From Alterileibacterium massiliense (lineage in GTDB: Bacteria; Bacillota; Clostridia; Peptostreptococcales; Anaerovoracaceae), in assembly GCF_900104645.1 (NCBI RefSeq), contig NZ_FNWE01000002.1, positions 821,289 through 885,288 on the forward strand: a DNA stretch of 64,000 bases, read 5' to 3'. This document shows positions 54,627 to 64,000 of the stretch, piece after piece; positions within the stretch are counted from its first letter, which is position 1, and each line of letters begins with the position of its first letter. The position numbers and the translations under genes were made by a program. A model generated the notes under the pieces. That model was not told where the DNA came from and did not search any database. It saw only the letters and a program-made list of their open reading frames with translations.

Positions 54627-55667
54627 ATGGAAAATATCTTAAATTATAATATTCAAGATTTAGAAAAATATATGACCAAAGTTGGTGAGAAAAAATTTCG
54701 TGCAAGCCAAGTATTTAAATGGATCTCTAACGGAATTGACTCTTGGGATAAAATGACCAATATTAGCAAAGAACTTTCAAAAAAGCTGGAGTCCGATTTT
54801 TATATCGGATTACCAGCTCCAATTTTAATTCAAAAGTCAGCAATTGATGGAACGATTAAGGTATTATTTCAGCTTTTGAATAATGAAAATAGATTGAGTG
54901 AAGAAAATATAGAATCAGTTTATATGAAATATTCCTATGGAAACACAATATGTATTTCTTCAGAGCTTGGTTGTAAGATGGGATGTAAATTTTGTGCATC
55001 AACCAAGAATGGCTTAATTAGAGGTTTGAGCAGTGGCGAGATGTATGGGCAAGTCCTTTCAATAAATAATTTAACAGGGGAAAAAATCAACCATATAGTT
55101 GTTATGGGAATCGGTGAACCCTTTGATAATTACGAGGAATTATCAAAATTTATAAGACTTATAAATAATCCTAAAGGATATAATTTAGGGATGAGAAATA
55201 TTACAATTTCGTCATGTGGAATAATTCCTTATATAGATAGATTTGCTCATGATTTTCCTCAAGCAAATCTCGCAATTTCACTTCATGCACCTAATGATGA
55301 AATAAGAAAAACTATAATGCCCATAGCTAATAAATATATGATTACAGATCTTATTGATGAATGTAAAAAGTATACGCTAAAGACTCATAGAAGAGTTACA
55401 TTTGAATACGCATTGATAAGAGGAATTAATGATAGCATTGAAGATGCTAGAGAATTATCAAAGCTATTATCTGGAATCTTATGTCATGTGAATCTAATAC
55501 CACTTAATGATGTCGATAATACCAATTTAAATGCTTCCAAAGAGGTTAGTATTTATAATTTTAAAAAAGTTTTAGATAATAATTCGATACCTGTCACTAT
55601 TAGAAGAAAGCTCGGCTCAGATATTGATGCAGCCTGCGGACAGCTTAGAGCGAGAAAAGGAGTATAA
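54627..55667 (+). CDS. rlmN: dual-specificity 23S rRNA/tRNA methyltransferase RlmN
   Basis: Radical-SAM enzyme that makes 2-methyladenosine at A2503 of 23S rRNA and A37 of some tRNAs. It has 346 residues. The cluster motif CKMGCKFC uses Cys116, Cys120 and Cys123, and the catalytic methyl-carrying cysteine is Cys337 in DAACGQL. Other motifs: VVMGIGEPFDNYEEL and LAISLHAPND. It follows ileS by four bases, and only the distant AAGG serves as a binding site, so coupling is likely. It has the complete cysteine set that the radical-SAM relative at 2 kb lacks. Confidence 0.95.
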   Translation: MENILNYNIQDLEKYMTKVGEKKFRASQVFKWISNGIDSWDKMTNISKELSKKLESDFYIGLPAPILIQKSAIDGTIKVLFQLLNNENRLSEENIESVYMKYSYGNTICISSELGCKMGCKFCASTKNGLIRGLSSGEMYGQVLSINNLTGEKINHIVVMGIGEPFDNYEELSKFIRLINNPKGYNLGMRNITISSCGIIPYIDRFAHDFPQANLAISLHAPNDEIRKTIMPIANKYMITDLIDECKKYTLKTHRRVTFEYALIRGINDSIEDARELSKLLSGILCHVNLIPLNDVDNTNLNASKEVSIYNFKKVLDNNSIPVTIRRKLGSDIDAACGQLRARKGV

Positions 55668-55675
55668 AATAATAC

Positions 55676-55704
55676 TTGATTTAAATATTTAATTAAGTTA
55701 TCAT
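55676..55704 (+). promoter_or_regulatory. promoter of the riboflavin operon
   Basis: TTGATT (55676-55681), 17 bases, TATCAT (55699-55704), ending about 30 bases before the FMN riboswitch. The -35 and the bases after it resemble the suf promoter. Confidence 0.65.
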
Positions 55705-55733
55705 AACAAAAGAAAATCAAATATAGAAATTAA

Positions 55734-55841
55734 GCGTCTTCAGGGCAGGGTGAAATTCCCGATCGGCGGTAAAGTCCGCTAGCGATTAGCATGAACCGGT
55801 TAGATTCCGGTACCGACAGTATAGTCTGGATGGAAGAAGAT
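55734..55841 (+). promoter_or_regulatory. FMN riboswitch (RFN element)
   Basis: All conserved blocks of the six-helix FMN aptamer appear in order: TCTTCAGGGCAGGGTGAAA, TTCCCGATCGGCGGTAAAG, TCCGCTAGCG, AGCATGAACCGGT, ATTCCGGTACCGACAGT, and TAGTCTGGATGGAAGAAGA. The closing TCTTC/GAAGA stem is present. A terminator hairpin follows at 55860, so FMN should cause premature termination of ribDEAH transcription. Confidence 0.97.
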
Positions 55842-55859
55842 AATAATATTATTATTGTT

Positions 55860-55888
55860 ATGCCCTGAGATTATCTCTGGGCATTTTT
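55860..55888 (+). terminator. riboswitch-controlled terminator
   Basis: ATGCCC (55860-55865) pairs with GGGCAT (55879-55884), with an inner GAGA/TCTC pairing and a T-T mismatch, then TTTTT. It is the expression platform of the FMN riboswitch. The remaining 115 bases to ribD are AT-rich with nothing else recognised. Confidence 0.88.
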
Positions 55889-56003
55889 ATTTAGTAATTT
55901 TTATAATAATTTATATTAAATCTATTAATATTATCTTAGATTAATTAGATAAAAATATATGAGATATATAAGAAAATTATAATTAATATTTTAGGTAATT
56001 AGT

Positions 56004-57239
56004 ATGAATATAGATAACGAATCAATGAATATAGACAATGAATCAAAAAATAAAAATGATGAAAAATATATGAGGCGGGCTATAGAAATTGCCAAAAAAG
56101 GAATTGGATGGGCTAATCCCAATCCTCTTGTTGGTGCTGTTATAGTAAAAAATGACAAGATAATCGGTGAAGGGGCTCATCTTAAATATGGCTCACTTCA
56201 TGCAGAAAGAAATGCCATATTATCAGCAAAAGATAATTTAGAGAAAGATGATAATATAGATTCTATAGAGGGTTCAACTATCTATGTTACCTTGGAACCA
56301 TGCTGTCATTATGGCAAGACGCCACCATGCACAGAGGCGATTATTGATAATAAGATTAAAAGGGTTGTCATAGGCTCAAGAGACCCAAATCCCAAGGTTT
56401 CAGGCAAAGGTGTCAGGATATTAAGAGAAGCAGGAATTGAAGTAATAACGGATTTTTTGAAGGAAGAATGTGATGCACTTAATGATATTTTTTTCCATTA
56501 TTTAAAAAATAAAAGACCTTATGTCCTAATGAAATATGCGATGACAGCAGATGGAAAAATAGCCACATCAACTGGCAAATCAAAATGGATTACATCTGCT
56601 TTGGCAAGAGAGTATGTTCAGGAGATAAGACATAAATATATGGGGATAATGGTTGGAATAGGAACGGTTTTAGCTGATGATCCATTATTAAATTGTAGAG
56701 CAAAAAATATCTCAAATCCAAGGCACCCTATCAGAATAATATGTGATAGCAATCTTAGAATTCCTATCGATTCAAATATAGTAAAGACAGCTTCAAGATA
56801 TGAAACAATTCTTGTTATTGCAGATAAAAATTTAAATATGGGCGAGGTTGTGGCAGAGGATATTAAATTAAGCACAACTGAAAAAGGAGAAAAACTTAAT
56901 TTCCTCTTAGATAAAAAAATTAAGATACTAAATATTTTTGATAAAAATAACACTAGGATTGACCTAAATTCCCTTATGAAATATTTAGGTGAGGGAGGAA
57001 TGGATAGCATTCTTCTTGAAGGTGGAGGAATACTTAATGAAAGTGCATTAGAATCAGGAATAGTAAATGAGATAATGTCTTTTATTTCACCCAAAATTTT
57101 TGGGGGAGGAGGCAAGAGCCCGGTATCTGGGAATGGTATAGATGAAGTGAGTGACGCAATAAAATTAAGTATAAAAGATATTAAAATGATAGGAGATGAC
57201 ATTCTTACCTGCTATTATGTGGGCAGAAAGGAGAAATAA
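56004..57239 (+). CDS. ribD: bifunctional riboflavin deaminase/reductase RibD
   Basis: Two steps of riboflavin synthesis: deamination of the pyrimidine from GTP, then reduction of its ribosyl side chain. The 411 residues begin with a deaminase domain (zinc ligands His66 in HAERNA, Cys100 and Cys109 in EPCCHYGKTPPC), followed by a reductase domain (KYAMTADGKIA, then GIGTVLADDPLLNCR). The first 14 residues are a tandem copy of MNIDNES from a 21-bp duplication (19 of 21 bases alike), with an ATG in each copy. ATG 56004 has AGGTAA upstream and is preferred. The stop overlaps the next start. Confidence 0.95.
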   Translation: MNIDNESMNIDNESKNKNDEKYMRRAIEIAKKGIGWANPNPLVGAVIVKNDKIIGEGAHLKYGSLHAERNAILSAKDNLEKDDNIDSIEGSTIYVTLEPCCHYGKTPPCTEAIIDNKIKRVVIGSRDPNPKVSGKGVRILREAGIEVITDFLKEECDALNDIFFHYLKNKRPYVLMKYAMTADGKIATSTGKSKWITSALAREYVQEIRHKYMGIMVGIGTVLADDPLLNCRAKNISNPRHPIRIICDSNLRIPIDSNIVKTASRYETILVIADKNLNMGEVVAEDIKLSTTEKGEKLNFLLDKKIKILNIFDKNNTRIDLNSLMKYLGEGGMDSILLEGGGILNESALESGIVNEIMSFISPKIFGGGGKSPVSGNGIDEVSDAIKLSIKDIKMIGDDILTCYYVGRKEK

Positions 57240-57892
57240 TGTTCACAGGAATTATCGAAGAAATTGGCAAAATCAATTCTTTATCATTGAATGGAAATTC
57301 AGGGGTAATAGATATAAAAGCGAAAAAAGTTCTTGAAAAGACAAGGATAGGAGATAGCATTGCAGTTAATGGAGTATGTCTTACAGTTACAAAATTAAAG
57401 ACAGATGGGTTTAAAGCAGATGTTATGCCGGAAACTATTAATAGAAGCAATCTTCATTTTTTAGAATCGGGTTCATTTGTAAATCTAGAGCGTGCGATGC
57501 CTGCGGACGGCAGATTTGGAGGGCATATTGTATCAGGACATATTGATGGGACTGGAATGATAGACGAAATATATAGAGACGAAAATGCCATAAGAATAAA
57601 TATAAAAGCAAAGAAGAGCATATGTAATTTAATAGTTGAAAAGGGTTCAATTACAATCGATGGCATAAGCTTGACTGTTGCTTCGGCAGATGAGAATAGC
57701 TTTCAAGTGTCGATCATACCTCATACAGGAGAGGAAACTACCTTGACTAAGAGAAATATTGGAGATTATGTTAATTTAGAAACTGATATTTTAGGTAAAT
57801 ATGTTCAAAAATTGCTTTTAATGAGCACTGAAAAGAAAGAAGATGAAGAAGGTAAATTGACTATAGAATACCTTAAAGAAATGGGATTTTAA
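57239..57892 (+). CDS. ribE: riboflavin synthase, alpha subunit
   Basis: Trimeric enzyme that dismutates two 6,7-dimethyl-8-ribityllumazine molecules to riboflavin. The 217 residues form two similar beta-barrel lumazine-binding domains: MFTGIIEEIGKI with SIAVNGVCLTV, and the GHIVSGHIDGTG segment leading to SITIDGISLTV in the second. The start shares one base with the ribD stop. In Bacillus this gene is called ribE or ribB depending on source. Confidence 0.95.
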   Translation: MFTGIIEEIGKINSLSLNGNSGVIDIKAKKVLEKTRIGDSIAVNGVCLTVTKLKTDGFKADVMPETINRSNLHFLESGSFVNLERAMPADGRFGGHIVSGHIDGTGMIDEIYRDENAIRINIKAKKSICNLIVEKGSITIDGISLTVASADENSFQVSIIPHTGEETTLTKRNIGDYVNLETDILGKYVQKLLLMSTEKKEDEEGKLTIEYLKEMGF

Positions 57893-57895
57893 GAA

Positions 57896-59122
57896 ATGGA
57901 GAAGATGATGACAAAGGAAAAATATAATTATAATACAATAGAAGAAGCTCTAGAGGAATTGAAAGCAGGTCGAATGATTCTGGTTACTGATGATCCTGAT
58001 AGAGAGAATGAAGGTGATTTAATTTGTGCTGGTGAGTTTGCAACTCAAGAAAATATGAATTTTATGGCAACCCATGGCAAGGGACTTATATGCACCCCTA
58101 TGAGTGCTGAAGTTGCAGCAAGATTGGGGCTTCCACCGATGGTGTCTGAAAACACAGATAATCACGAAACAGCATTTACAGTCTCTGTCGACCATATTGA
58201 AACAACAACAGGTATTTCGGCACTTGAAAGATCATTTACTATAATGAAATGTGCTGATAGAAATACAAAACCGACTGACTTAAGGAGGCCAGGCCATACA
58301 TTCCCACTTATTGCAAGATATGGAGGTGTGCTAGTAAGAAATGGACATACAGAGGCAACGGTAGATCTTCTAAGGCTGGCAGGTCTTGAGCAATGCGGAG
58401 TTTGTTGTGAAATCATGGACGATGACGGCACTATGATGAGAACACCAAAGCTTTGGGAAATGGCTAAGAAATACAATTTAAAATTTATTACAATAAAAGA
58501 ACTTCAGGACTACTGCCGTATTCATGAATCCCATGTTATTTGCGAAGCAGAATGTGATTTACCAACAGAGCATGGTAATTTTAAGGCATATGGTTATGTT
58601 AATAATATTACAGGAGAGCACCATGTTGCACTTGTGAAAGGCGAAATAGGGGATGGCGAAAATATCCTATGCAGGGTTCATTCAGAATGTCTTACAGGAG
58701 ACACCTTCGGTTCTCTAAGGTGCGACTGCGGACACCAATTGCAAAAATCCATGGAAATTGTCAATGCTGAGGAGAGAGGTATAGTCTTATATATGAGACA
58801 AGAAGGCAGAGGTATCGGACTTATAAACAAATTAAAAGCATATGCACTTCAGGAAAAGGGAATGGATACAGTTGAAGCAAATATTGCCCTTGGATTTGAA
58901 CCTGACTTAAGAGAATACTGGGTAGGAGCTCAGATTTTAAAAGATTTGGGAGCTAAATCATTAAGACTTTTGACAAATAATCCGGATAAAATATATGGCA
59001 TAAGTGATTTTGGCTTAGAAATAATTGAAAGAGTGCCAATTGAAGTAAAACCTCAGAGGTATGATGAAAAATATCTAAGCACTAAAAAAACTAGAATGGG
59101 ACATTTACTGGATTTGGTATAA
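57896..59122 (+). CDS. ribBA: bifunctional DHBP synthase/GTP cyclohydrolase II RibBA
   Basis: Supplies both precursors of riboflavin. The N-terminal half makes 3,4-dihydroxy-2-butanone 4-phosphate from ribulose 5-phosphate ([20 protein letters not shown]). The C-terminal half opens GTP with zinc ([33 protein letters not shown]). It has 408 residues, the usual fusion length. It starts three bases after ribE. The first ATG, 57896, is used; ATG 57905 and 57908 are alternatives. Confidence 0.96.
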   Translation: MEKMMTKEKYNYNTIEEALEELKAGRMILVTDDPDRENEGDLICAGEFATQENMNFMATHGKGLICTPMSAEVAARLGLPPMVSENTDNHETAFTVSVDHIETTTGISALERSFTIMKCADRNTKPTDLRRPGHTFPLIARYGGVLVRNGHTEATVDLLRLAGLEQCGVCCEIMDDDGTMMRTPKLWEMAKKYNLKFITIKELQDYCRIHESHVICEAECDLPTEHGNFKAYGYVNNITGEHHVALVKGEIGDGENILCRVHSECLTGDTFGSLRCDCGHQLQKSMEIVNAEERGIVLYMRQEGRGIGLINKLKAYALQEKGMDTVEANIALGFEPDLREYWVGAQILKDLGAKSLRLLTNNPDKIYGISDFGLEIIERVPIEVKPQRYDEKYLSTKKTRMGHLLDLV

Positions 59123-59149
59123 TATTATTTAATATAAAAGGAGATAAAG

Positions 59150-59623
59150 ATGAAAAAAATTAATTTGCTAGAAGGAAAATTGGTTGCACCCGAAGGTATG
59201 AAGGTAGGAGTTATAGCAACGAGATTTAATGAGTTTATCGTATCAAAATTATTAGATGGAGCGTTAGACGGTCTTGTAAGGCATGGCGTGGATGAAGATA
59301 ATGTAACTGTTGTTTGGGTTCCAGGTGCTTTTGAAATACCTACAATTGCAAACAAAATGGCTAAATCAGGGAAATATGATGCTGTAATATGTTTGGGCAC
59401 GGTAATAAGAGGTCAGACAAGTCACTATGATTTGGTATGTAATGAAGTAGCAAAGGGAATAGCACAGGTATCGCTTGGTACAGGAATACCAACTCTATTT
59501 GGTGTAGTTACAACAGAAAATATCGAGCAGGCGATCTCTCGTGCAGGAACAAAGGCAGGAAATAAGGGATATGACTGTGCACTATCCGCTATAGAGATGG
59601 TTAACCTAGATAGACAGCTTTAA
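59150..59623 (+). CDS. ribH: 6,7-dimethyl-8-ribityllumazine synthase
   Basis: Condenses the RibD product with dihydroxybutanone phosphate to give the lumazine that riboflavin synthase uses; forms a 60-subunit shell in many bacteria. It has 157 residues. Motifs: [29 protein letters not shown], and [15 protein letters not shown] with the catalytic His92. AAGGAG lies upstream of the ATG. It is the last gene of the rib operon, closed by a terminator. Confidence 0.96.
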   Translation: MKKINLLEGKLVAPEGMKVGVIATRFNEFIVSKLLDGALDGLVRHGVDEDNVTVVWVPGAFEIPTIANKMAKSGKYDAVICLGTVIRGQTSHYDLVCNEVAKGIAQVSLGTGIPTLFGVVTTENIEQAISRAGTKAGNKGYDCALSAIEMVNLDRQL

Positions 59624-59654
59624 TCTTGTAATTTAAATAATTTCTTATTTTTTT

Positions 59655-59684
59655 AAATCCGTTGCTTAATGCTTCGGATTTTTT
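59655..59684 (+). terminator. terminator of the riboflavin operon
   Basis: AAATCCG (59655-59661) pairs with CGGATTT (59675-59681) across a 13-base loop and runs into TTT. Confidence 0.8.
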
Positions 59685-59713
59685 AAGCGATTAAATAATA
59701 TATCTTATTTTTA

Positions 59714-59722
59714 TGTTATAAT
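59714..59722 (+). promoter_or_regulatory. extended -10 promoter of plsX-rnc-smc
   Basis: TG-T-TATAAT, the same extended -10 as before sppA, about 60 bases upstream of plsX. No clear -35. No FapR-type operator was recognised. Confidence 0.55.
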
Positions 59723-59782
59723 TAAATGTCATAAATAAGAAAATATTATTATATTTAATATTTCAAAGGAGATAGCGAATTA

Positions 59783-60805
59783 ATGAAACTTTTAATTGAT
59801 GGAATGGGCGGAGATAATGCACCTTTCGATATTGTAAAAGGTGCGGTTAGAGCGGCAAAAGAAATTGAAGATAAAATTTTAATAATAGGTAGAGAAGATG
59901 AAATATTAGACTGTCTAAATAAAGAAAACTGGACGGGAGAAAATATAGAAGTTATCAATGCAACTGAGGTAATAAATAATGATGAATCGCCTGCTATGGC
60001 AGTAAGAAAAAAGAAGGATTCAAGTATATCTAAGGGAATGAAACTTCTTAAAGAAGGTGCTGCTGACTGCTTTATTTCAGGTGGAAGCACTGGAGCACTC
60101 CTTTCAGCCGGTTTATTTACCTTAGGAAGAATTAAAGGAGTTAAAAGACCCGCTATAGCCAGCTTTTTCCCAAGACTCGACAATGATTTACCGCTCCTTC
60201 TAATTGACTGCGGTGCAAATGTTGAAAGCAAACCCGAGTATATACAGCAAAATGGTATTATGGGAAGTATATTTATAGAAAAAGTACTGGGTATAAAAAA
60301 TCCAAGTGTAGCCTTATTAAATGTAGGTGCTGAAGATGAGAAGGGCGATGATTTACATAAAGAGGCATTTCAATTATTGAGCAAATCAAATATTAATTTT
60401 AAAGGTAATATTGAAGGTCGTGATGTAATTTTTGGTAGCATTGATGTAGTTGCAACTGATGGATTTTCTGGAAATATTTTCCTCAAGACATCTGAAGGCA
60501 CAGCACTTGCACTTTTAAAAGCTATAAAAGATAAGCTTACTGAAACTAAGACTTCTAAGCTGGGAGCACTAATGGTTTATAAAAAATTAAAAGGGCTTAA
60601 AAAAGATTTCGACTATAAAGAGGCAGGAGGAGCTCCTATATTAGGACTCAAAGGACCCGTCTTAAAGATTCATGGAAGCTCTGACGATTTTGCCATATAT
60701 AATGCCTTATTAAAAGCAGCAGATTATGTAAAAGCTGATGTAAGCCATGAAATAGAAAAAGCGATAGAAAATTTCTCTGGTAAGGAGGCAGTTGATGGAG
60801 AGTAG
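59783..60805 (+). CDS. plsX: phosphate acyltransferase PlsX
   Basis: Peripheral membrane enzyme that turns acyl-ACP into acyl-phosphate for phospholipid synthesis (used by PlsY). It has 340 residues. Motifs: IDGMGGDNAPFDIVKGA, DCFISGGSTGALLSAG, LLIDCGANVESKPEY, GNIEGRD and VATDGFSGNIFLKTSEG. AAAGGAGAT precedes the ATG. It overlaps rnc slightly. In relatives fabD, fabG or acpP lie between plsX and rnc; here they do not. Confidence 0.95.
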   Translation: MKLLIDGMGGDNAPFDIVKGAVRAAKEIEDKILIIGREDEILDCLNKENWTGENIEVINATEVINNDESPAMAVRKKKDSSISKGMKLLKEGAADCFISGGSTGALLSAGLFTLGRIKGVKRPAIASFFPRLDNDLPLLLIDCGANVESKPEYIQQNGIMGSIFIEKVLGIKNPSVALLNVGAEDEKGDDLHKEAFQLLSKSNINFKGNIEGRDVIFGSIDVVATDGFSGNIFLKTSEGTALALLKAIKDKLTETKTSKLGALMVYKKLKGLKKDFDYKEAGGAPILGLKGPVLKIHGSSDDFAIYNALLKAADYVKADVSHEIEKAIENFSGKEAVDGE

Positions 60806-61502
60806 AAGTTATTCAACGCTTCAGCAGAGAATTGGATATAAGTTTAATGACCTAGAAATTTTGAAAAACGCTCTGACTCACAGTTCTTACGCAAATGAGG
60901 CAGGCCTGCCTTTTAATAAAAATAATGAAAGACTTGAGTTCATAGGAGATGCGTATTTAGATGCTTTTATAGGTATAGCACTGTTTGAGCTCATGCCAAA
61001 GGTTAAAGAGGGAGTTCTTTCAAAACGAAGGGCTGATATAGTCTGTGAAAAGTCTTTATCTCAGGTAGCAAAAGAAATTGGACTTGGTGAGTTTATTCTT
61101 CTTGGAAAGGGCGAAGATCAGGGTGGAGGAAGAAATAAATCATCTATTCTAGCAGACACAGTTGAGGCAATTATAGGGGCTATTGTAATAGATGGAGGAG
61201 TCACTGAAGCTGAGAGAGTAGTTCTTGACCTCTTTAATCAGTATATTTTATTATCAGTTCAGGGAAGACTCAATCAAGATTATAAATCCATGCTTCAGGA
61301 AATTTTGCAAGAGAGATATAAAAATATAAGGATTGAATATAAAGAAGTATCAGAAAAAGGGCCGGATCATGCAAAGGAATTTGTCGTTGCTCTTATTGCA
61401 AATGATAAAGAGCTCGGCAGGGGAAAAGGTTCGAGCAAAAAAGAGGCTGAGCAAAATGCTGCAGGCAATGTAATTAAAAGCATTAATCATAAGAATGTAT
61501 AA
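60795..61502 (+). CDS. rnc: ribonuclease III
   Basis: Double-stranded-RNA endonuclease that processes rRNA precursors. The 235 residues are an N-terminal nuclease domain with the signature NNERLEFIGDAYLD (catalytic Glu and Asp) and LADTVEAIIGA, then a C-terminal dsRNA-binding domain (DYKSMLQEILQER to GKGSSKKEAEQNAA). I start it at ATG 60795 behind AAGGAGG; the TTG three bases earlier is less likely. It overlaps the plsX end by 11 bases, and smc follows 14 bases later. Confidence 0.96.
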   Translation: MESRSYSTLQQRIGYKFNDLEILKNALTHSSYANEAGLPFNKNNERLEFIGDAYLDAFIGIALFELMPKVKEGVLSKRRADIVCEKSLSQVAKEIGLGEFILLGKGEDQGGGRNKSSILADTVEAIIGAIVIDGGVTEAERVVLDLFNQYILLSVQGRLNQDYKSMLQEILQERYKNIRIEYKEVSEKGPDHAKEFVVALIANDKELGRGKGSSKKEAEQNAAGNVIKSINHKNV

Positions 61503-61516
61503 GAGAGGGTATTATA

Positions 61517-64000
61517 GTGCTATTTAAAAAAATATACATGAATGGGTTTAAATCATTTGCTGACCCTGTAACAATAGAATTAAATGATGGCATAACTTGC
61601 GTTGTCGGTCCAAATGGTACAGGAAAAAGTAATATTTCTGATGCACTTAGATGGGTACTTGGGGAGCAAAGCCCAAAACAGCTAAGAGGTGGGAAGATGG
61701 AAGAAGTCATCTTCGCTGGAACTAGGACTAGAAAACCCAAGGGAATGGCAGAGGTAACTTTAACAATAGATAATTCTGATAAATCTCTTCCTATTGAATA
61801 TAACGAGGTTGCAGTTACCAGAAGAATGTACCGCTCTGGAGAAAATGAATATATAATCAATGGAAATCAGTGCAGACTTAGAGATATTCGTGAATTATTC
61901 ATGGATACAGGTATTGGAGTTGAGGGATATTCAATAATAGGACAGGGAAAGATTGCAGATCTAATTAGCACAAAACCTGAAAATAGGCGTGAAGTTTTTG
62001 AAGAAGCTGCCGGCATTGTTATGTATAAATCAAGAAGAGCTGAGGCGGAGCGAAAACTCAAAGATGCCGGAAACAATTTAGAAAGAGTTAGAGATATTAT
62101 CTCAGAAATTGAAGGTAGGATTGACGGATTAAGACAGGATTCAGAAAAGGCAAAAGAATATATCAAGCTTCGAGATAGGTATAAATATCTTGAAATAAAT
62201 ATTATCATTCACAATATCGAGGGAATTGATAAAAATCTTTCATCATCCGTGGCTTATTTAGAAGAGATGAGGGAGACACTTTTAAAGAATACAAGTGAAT
62301 TAAGCGATATTGGCATCGAATTAGATAGAATTAGAAATAGAGAAGATGAAATAAATGATGATCTTGAAGAATCAAATGCCTTACTAATAAAAAATATTAA
62401 TGAATTAAATAGATTATGTAATAGAGGTGAACTCGATAGTGCGAGACTTGTTCAGCTGGATAAAGATATTGATAGATTAAAAAATTTAATAAAAGAAAAT
62501 AATGAAAAGCTTAAACTAGAGCAAGAAAAATTTAATGAACTTCAAAAAAATGAAATTAAGATAGATGATGATTTAAAAAAAGATAAAAATAGAATAGAAG
62601 AAGCTTTAAATTTAAATGAGGAACATAAGACAAAATTCGAAGATATAAATAGACAAATTGATTTCAATAACAACGAAATAATTGATTTAAACAATGAGTC
62701 AATAAAGAAAAAAGCAGAGATTGGCGTCTTATCTAACTATTTAACAACCCTTGAAAGTAGAAAAAATGAAACAATAAATGATTATAAGTCAAAAGATGAT
62801 AATTTAAATTCAACTAGGATTGAATTTGAAAGAATTGATAATGAATTAAAATCTAAGATAGATGAAATAAAAGATAATGAAGAAAAATTAAATAGGATCA
62901 ATGATGAAATAGTTAGAACTTCTGAAATCAATAAGGATTTGGAAGAAAAAATCAAATTAAATATTGAGAGTAAAAATATCAAGGAATCAAGAAAAAATAC
63001 GCTTAATGAGCTTGAGGATAGATACGAAGGATATAATAATGCTGTTAAAGCTCTCATGAATAATACATCAACTGGCATAATAGGAACAGTATCAGATTTA
63101 ATTTCTGTACCTGATGGATATGAACTTGCAATAGAGACGGCACTTGGAAATCAAATGCAGAGCATCATATGTGATGATGACGATTCAGCAAAAAATGCGG
63201 TTAAATGGTTAAAAAGTTCAAGAAATGGCAGAGCAACATTTTTGCCTGTTAAATCCATATATGGACAGCAATTTAATGCCAATGATGAGATAATAAGTTC
63301 ATCAGGATATTTAGGAATAGCATCTAATATCATATCATATGACAAAAAATATAAGAATATAATGGATTATCTTTTAGGACGAATTATCATAACTGAAAAA
63401 TTAGAAGATGCAATTAAATTATCCAAAAAGAATATTAAAGCGAGCAGAATAGTCACACTTGAAGGTGAAGTTATAAATATGAGCGGTGCCATAACAGGCG
63501 GAAGATATAAACATAAAACCGTAAATTTTTTGGCGAGAAAAAAAGAAATAGAATCTCTATCTCTAGAAATTAAAAAATTAAAAATAGAAGAAAAGAATTT
63601 TATAGAAATGCTGTCTTCTAATAGGGAAGATGTAAAAAAATTAAAAGAAAATAGAGTTAATATATATGAAATTCTTAAAAAAATGGAGATAGATAAGAAT
63701 GTGCTATCAAATGAATTTGAACATATCAATAAACTTTTGAAAAATAAGAAAGAGTCTGATGATAAATTTGATAGAAATATTAGAAATATCGAAGGAGATA
63801 TAAATAATACCAATAATCTAATTAATAAATATCAGGAAGAAATTAAAGAATTTGAAAATAAAGCACAGGATATAAGCACTGAAACAGACTTTCTTTTAAT
63901 AGAATCAGAGAAATACAAAGAGATTATAGAAAAAGAAAATGAGGAAGTGCTTGATATTCACCTATCATTAAATAATAATCAGAATAAAAAGCTTGCAAAC
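61517..64000 (+). CDS. smc: chromosome segregation protein SMC, N-terminal part
   Basis: Condensin-like ATPase. The gene begins at GTG 61517 behind AGAGGG and runs off the window after 828 codons with no stop. Parts seen: the ATP-binding head with Walker A GPNGTGKSN (31-39), an R-loop/coil start (GYSIIGQGKIADLI, then FEEAAGI), the first coiled-coil arm (about 170-510), the hinge domain (about 510-665, with GIIGTVSDLISVPDGYE and ITGGRYKHK), and the start of the returning coil. The Walker B/signature half lies outside. The rnc-smc order is the usual one in Bacillota, normally followed by ftsY. Confidence 0.96.
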   Translation, partial: MLFKKIYMNGFKSFADPVTIELNDGITCVVGPNGTGKSNISDALRWVLGEQSPKQLRGGKMEEVIFAGTRTRKPKGMAEVTLTIDNSDKSLPIEYNEVAVTRRMYRSGENEYIINGNQCRLRDIRELFMDTGIGVEGYSIIGQGKIADLISTKPENRREVFEEAAGIVMYKSRRAEAERKLKDAGNNLERVRDIISEIEGRIDGLRQDSEKAKEYIKLRDRYKYLEINIIIHNIEGIDKNLSSSVAYLEEMRETLLKNTSELSDIGIELDRIRNREDEINDDLEESNALLIKNINELNRLCNRGELDSARLVQLDKDIDRLKNLIKENNEKLKLEQEKFNELQKNEIKIDDDLKKDKNRIEEALNLNEEHKTKFEDINRQIDFNNNEIIDLNNESIKKKAEIGVLSNYLTTLESRKNETINDYKSKDDNLNSTRIEFERIDNELKSKIDEIKDNEEKLNRINDEIVRTSEINKDLEEKIKLNIESKNIKESRKNTLNELEDRYEGYNNAVKALMNNTSTGIIGTVSDLISVPDGYELAIETALGNQMQSIICDDDDSAKNAVKWLKSSRNGRATFLPVKSIYGQQFNANDEIISSSGYLGIASNIISYDKKYKNIMDYLLGRIIITEKLEDAIKLSKKNIKASRIVTLEGEVINMSGAITGGRYKHKTVNFLARKKEIESLSLEIKKLKIEEKNFIEMLSSNREDVKKLKENRVNIYEILKKMEIDKNVLSNEFEHINKLLKNKKESDDKFDRNIRNIEGDINNTNNLINKYQEEIKEFENKAQDISTETDFLLIESEKYKEIIEKENEEVLDIHLSLNNNQNKKLAN

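Noticed and set aside
56618-57202. A 194-codon minus-strand frame inside ribD
   Set aside because: Antisense to the conserved reductase domain of RibD; no supporting features.

Overview
The window comes from a low-GC Gram-positive anaerobe, most likely a member of the Clostridia (Bacillota). The evidence is the gene set and order: a PolC-type replicase, a sufCBDSU operon, ribonuclease Y, RNase III next to smc, AGGAGG-type ribosome binding sites, AGA/ATA-rich codon use, and the runs frr-uppS-cdsA-dxr-rseP-ispG-polC and rimP-nusA-ylxR-infB-rbfA-nrnA-truB-ribF-rpsO-pnp. I cannot name the genus. Apart from two genes, everything is on the + strand.

Layout. 1-4583: end of a DUF523 gene, argS, then a B12-binding radical-SAM relative without its iron-sulfur cysteines, overlapped by a TPR protein. 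4585-4953: a tRNA operon (Asn, Leu, initiator Met) with a consensus promoter and terminator. 5020-12490: the SUF iron-sulfur assembly operon, followed without a gap by a DUF1538 membrane protein, a tandem P-II-like protein and a 61-residue protein. 12517-16709: ribonuclease Y, then a second cysteine desulfurase with ThiI (tRNA thiolation). 16732-27391: sppA, pyrH, frr, undecaprenyl and phospholipid synthesis, two MEP isoprenoid genes, rseP, and a short PolC without its 3'-5' exonuclease domain. 27448-30147: a zinc/cadmium efflux cassette set into the polC-rimP interval. 30233-38413: translation and RNA genes plus ribF. 38608-41184: a large repeat-bearing cell-wall protein with a CHAP domain, bounded by terminators. 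41386-43855: rpsO and pnp. 43922-51321: accessory genes (DUF2207, LemA, MATE exporter, DUF308, a PPK1-like pseudoenzyme, and a queuosine-precursor transporter under a preQ1-I riboswitch). 51409-55667: ileS (type 2) and rlmN. 55676-59684: the riboflavin operon under an FMN riboswitch. 59714-64000: plsX, rnc and the first part of smc.

How the genes work together. Two sulfur routes are present: SufS/SufU feeding the SufBCD scaffold, and a NifS-like desulfurase feeding ThiI. The riboflavin operon makes the substrate that RibF turns into FMN and FAD. UppS, CdsA, PlsX and RseP serve the envelope. NusA, IF2, RbfA, TruB, NrnA, PNPase, RNase Y and RNase III cover RNA and translation.

Most unusual points: the exonuclease-less PolC whose PHP domain keeps all nine expected metal ligands; a PPK1 relative that has lost every catalytic residue I could align; a radical-SAM relative with two of three cluster cysteines gone; the DUF1538/P-II pair, both internally duplicated, in the SUF operon; and an IleRS with a swapped GIHH signature. 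No IS element, prophage or CRISPR array was seen. Family assignments rest on motifs read by eye and on memory of the families; no searches were run.
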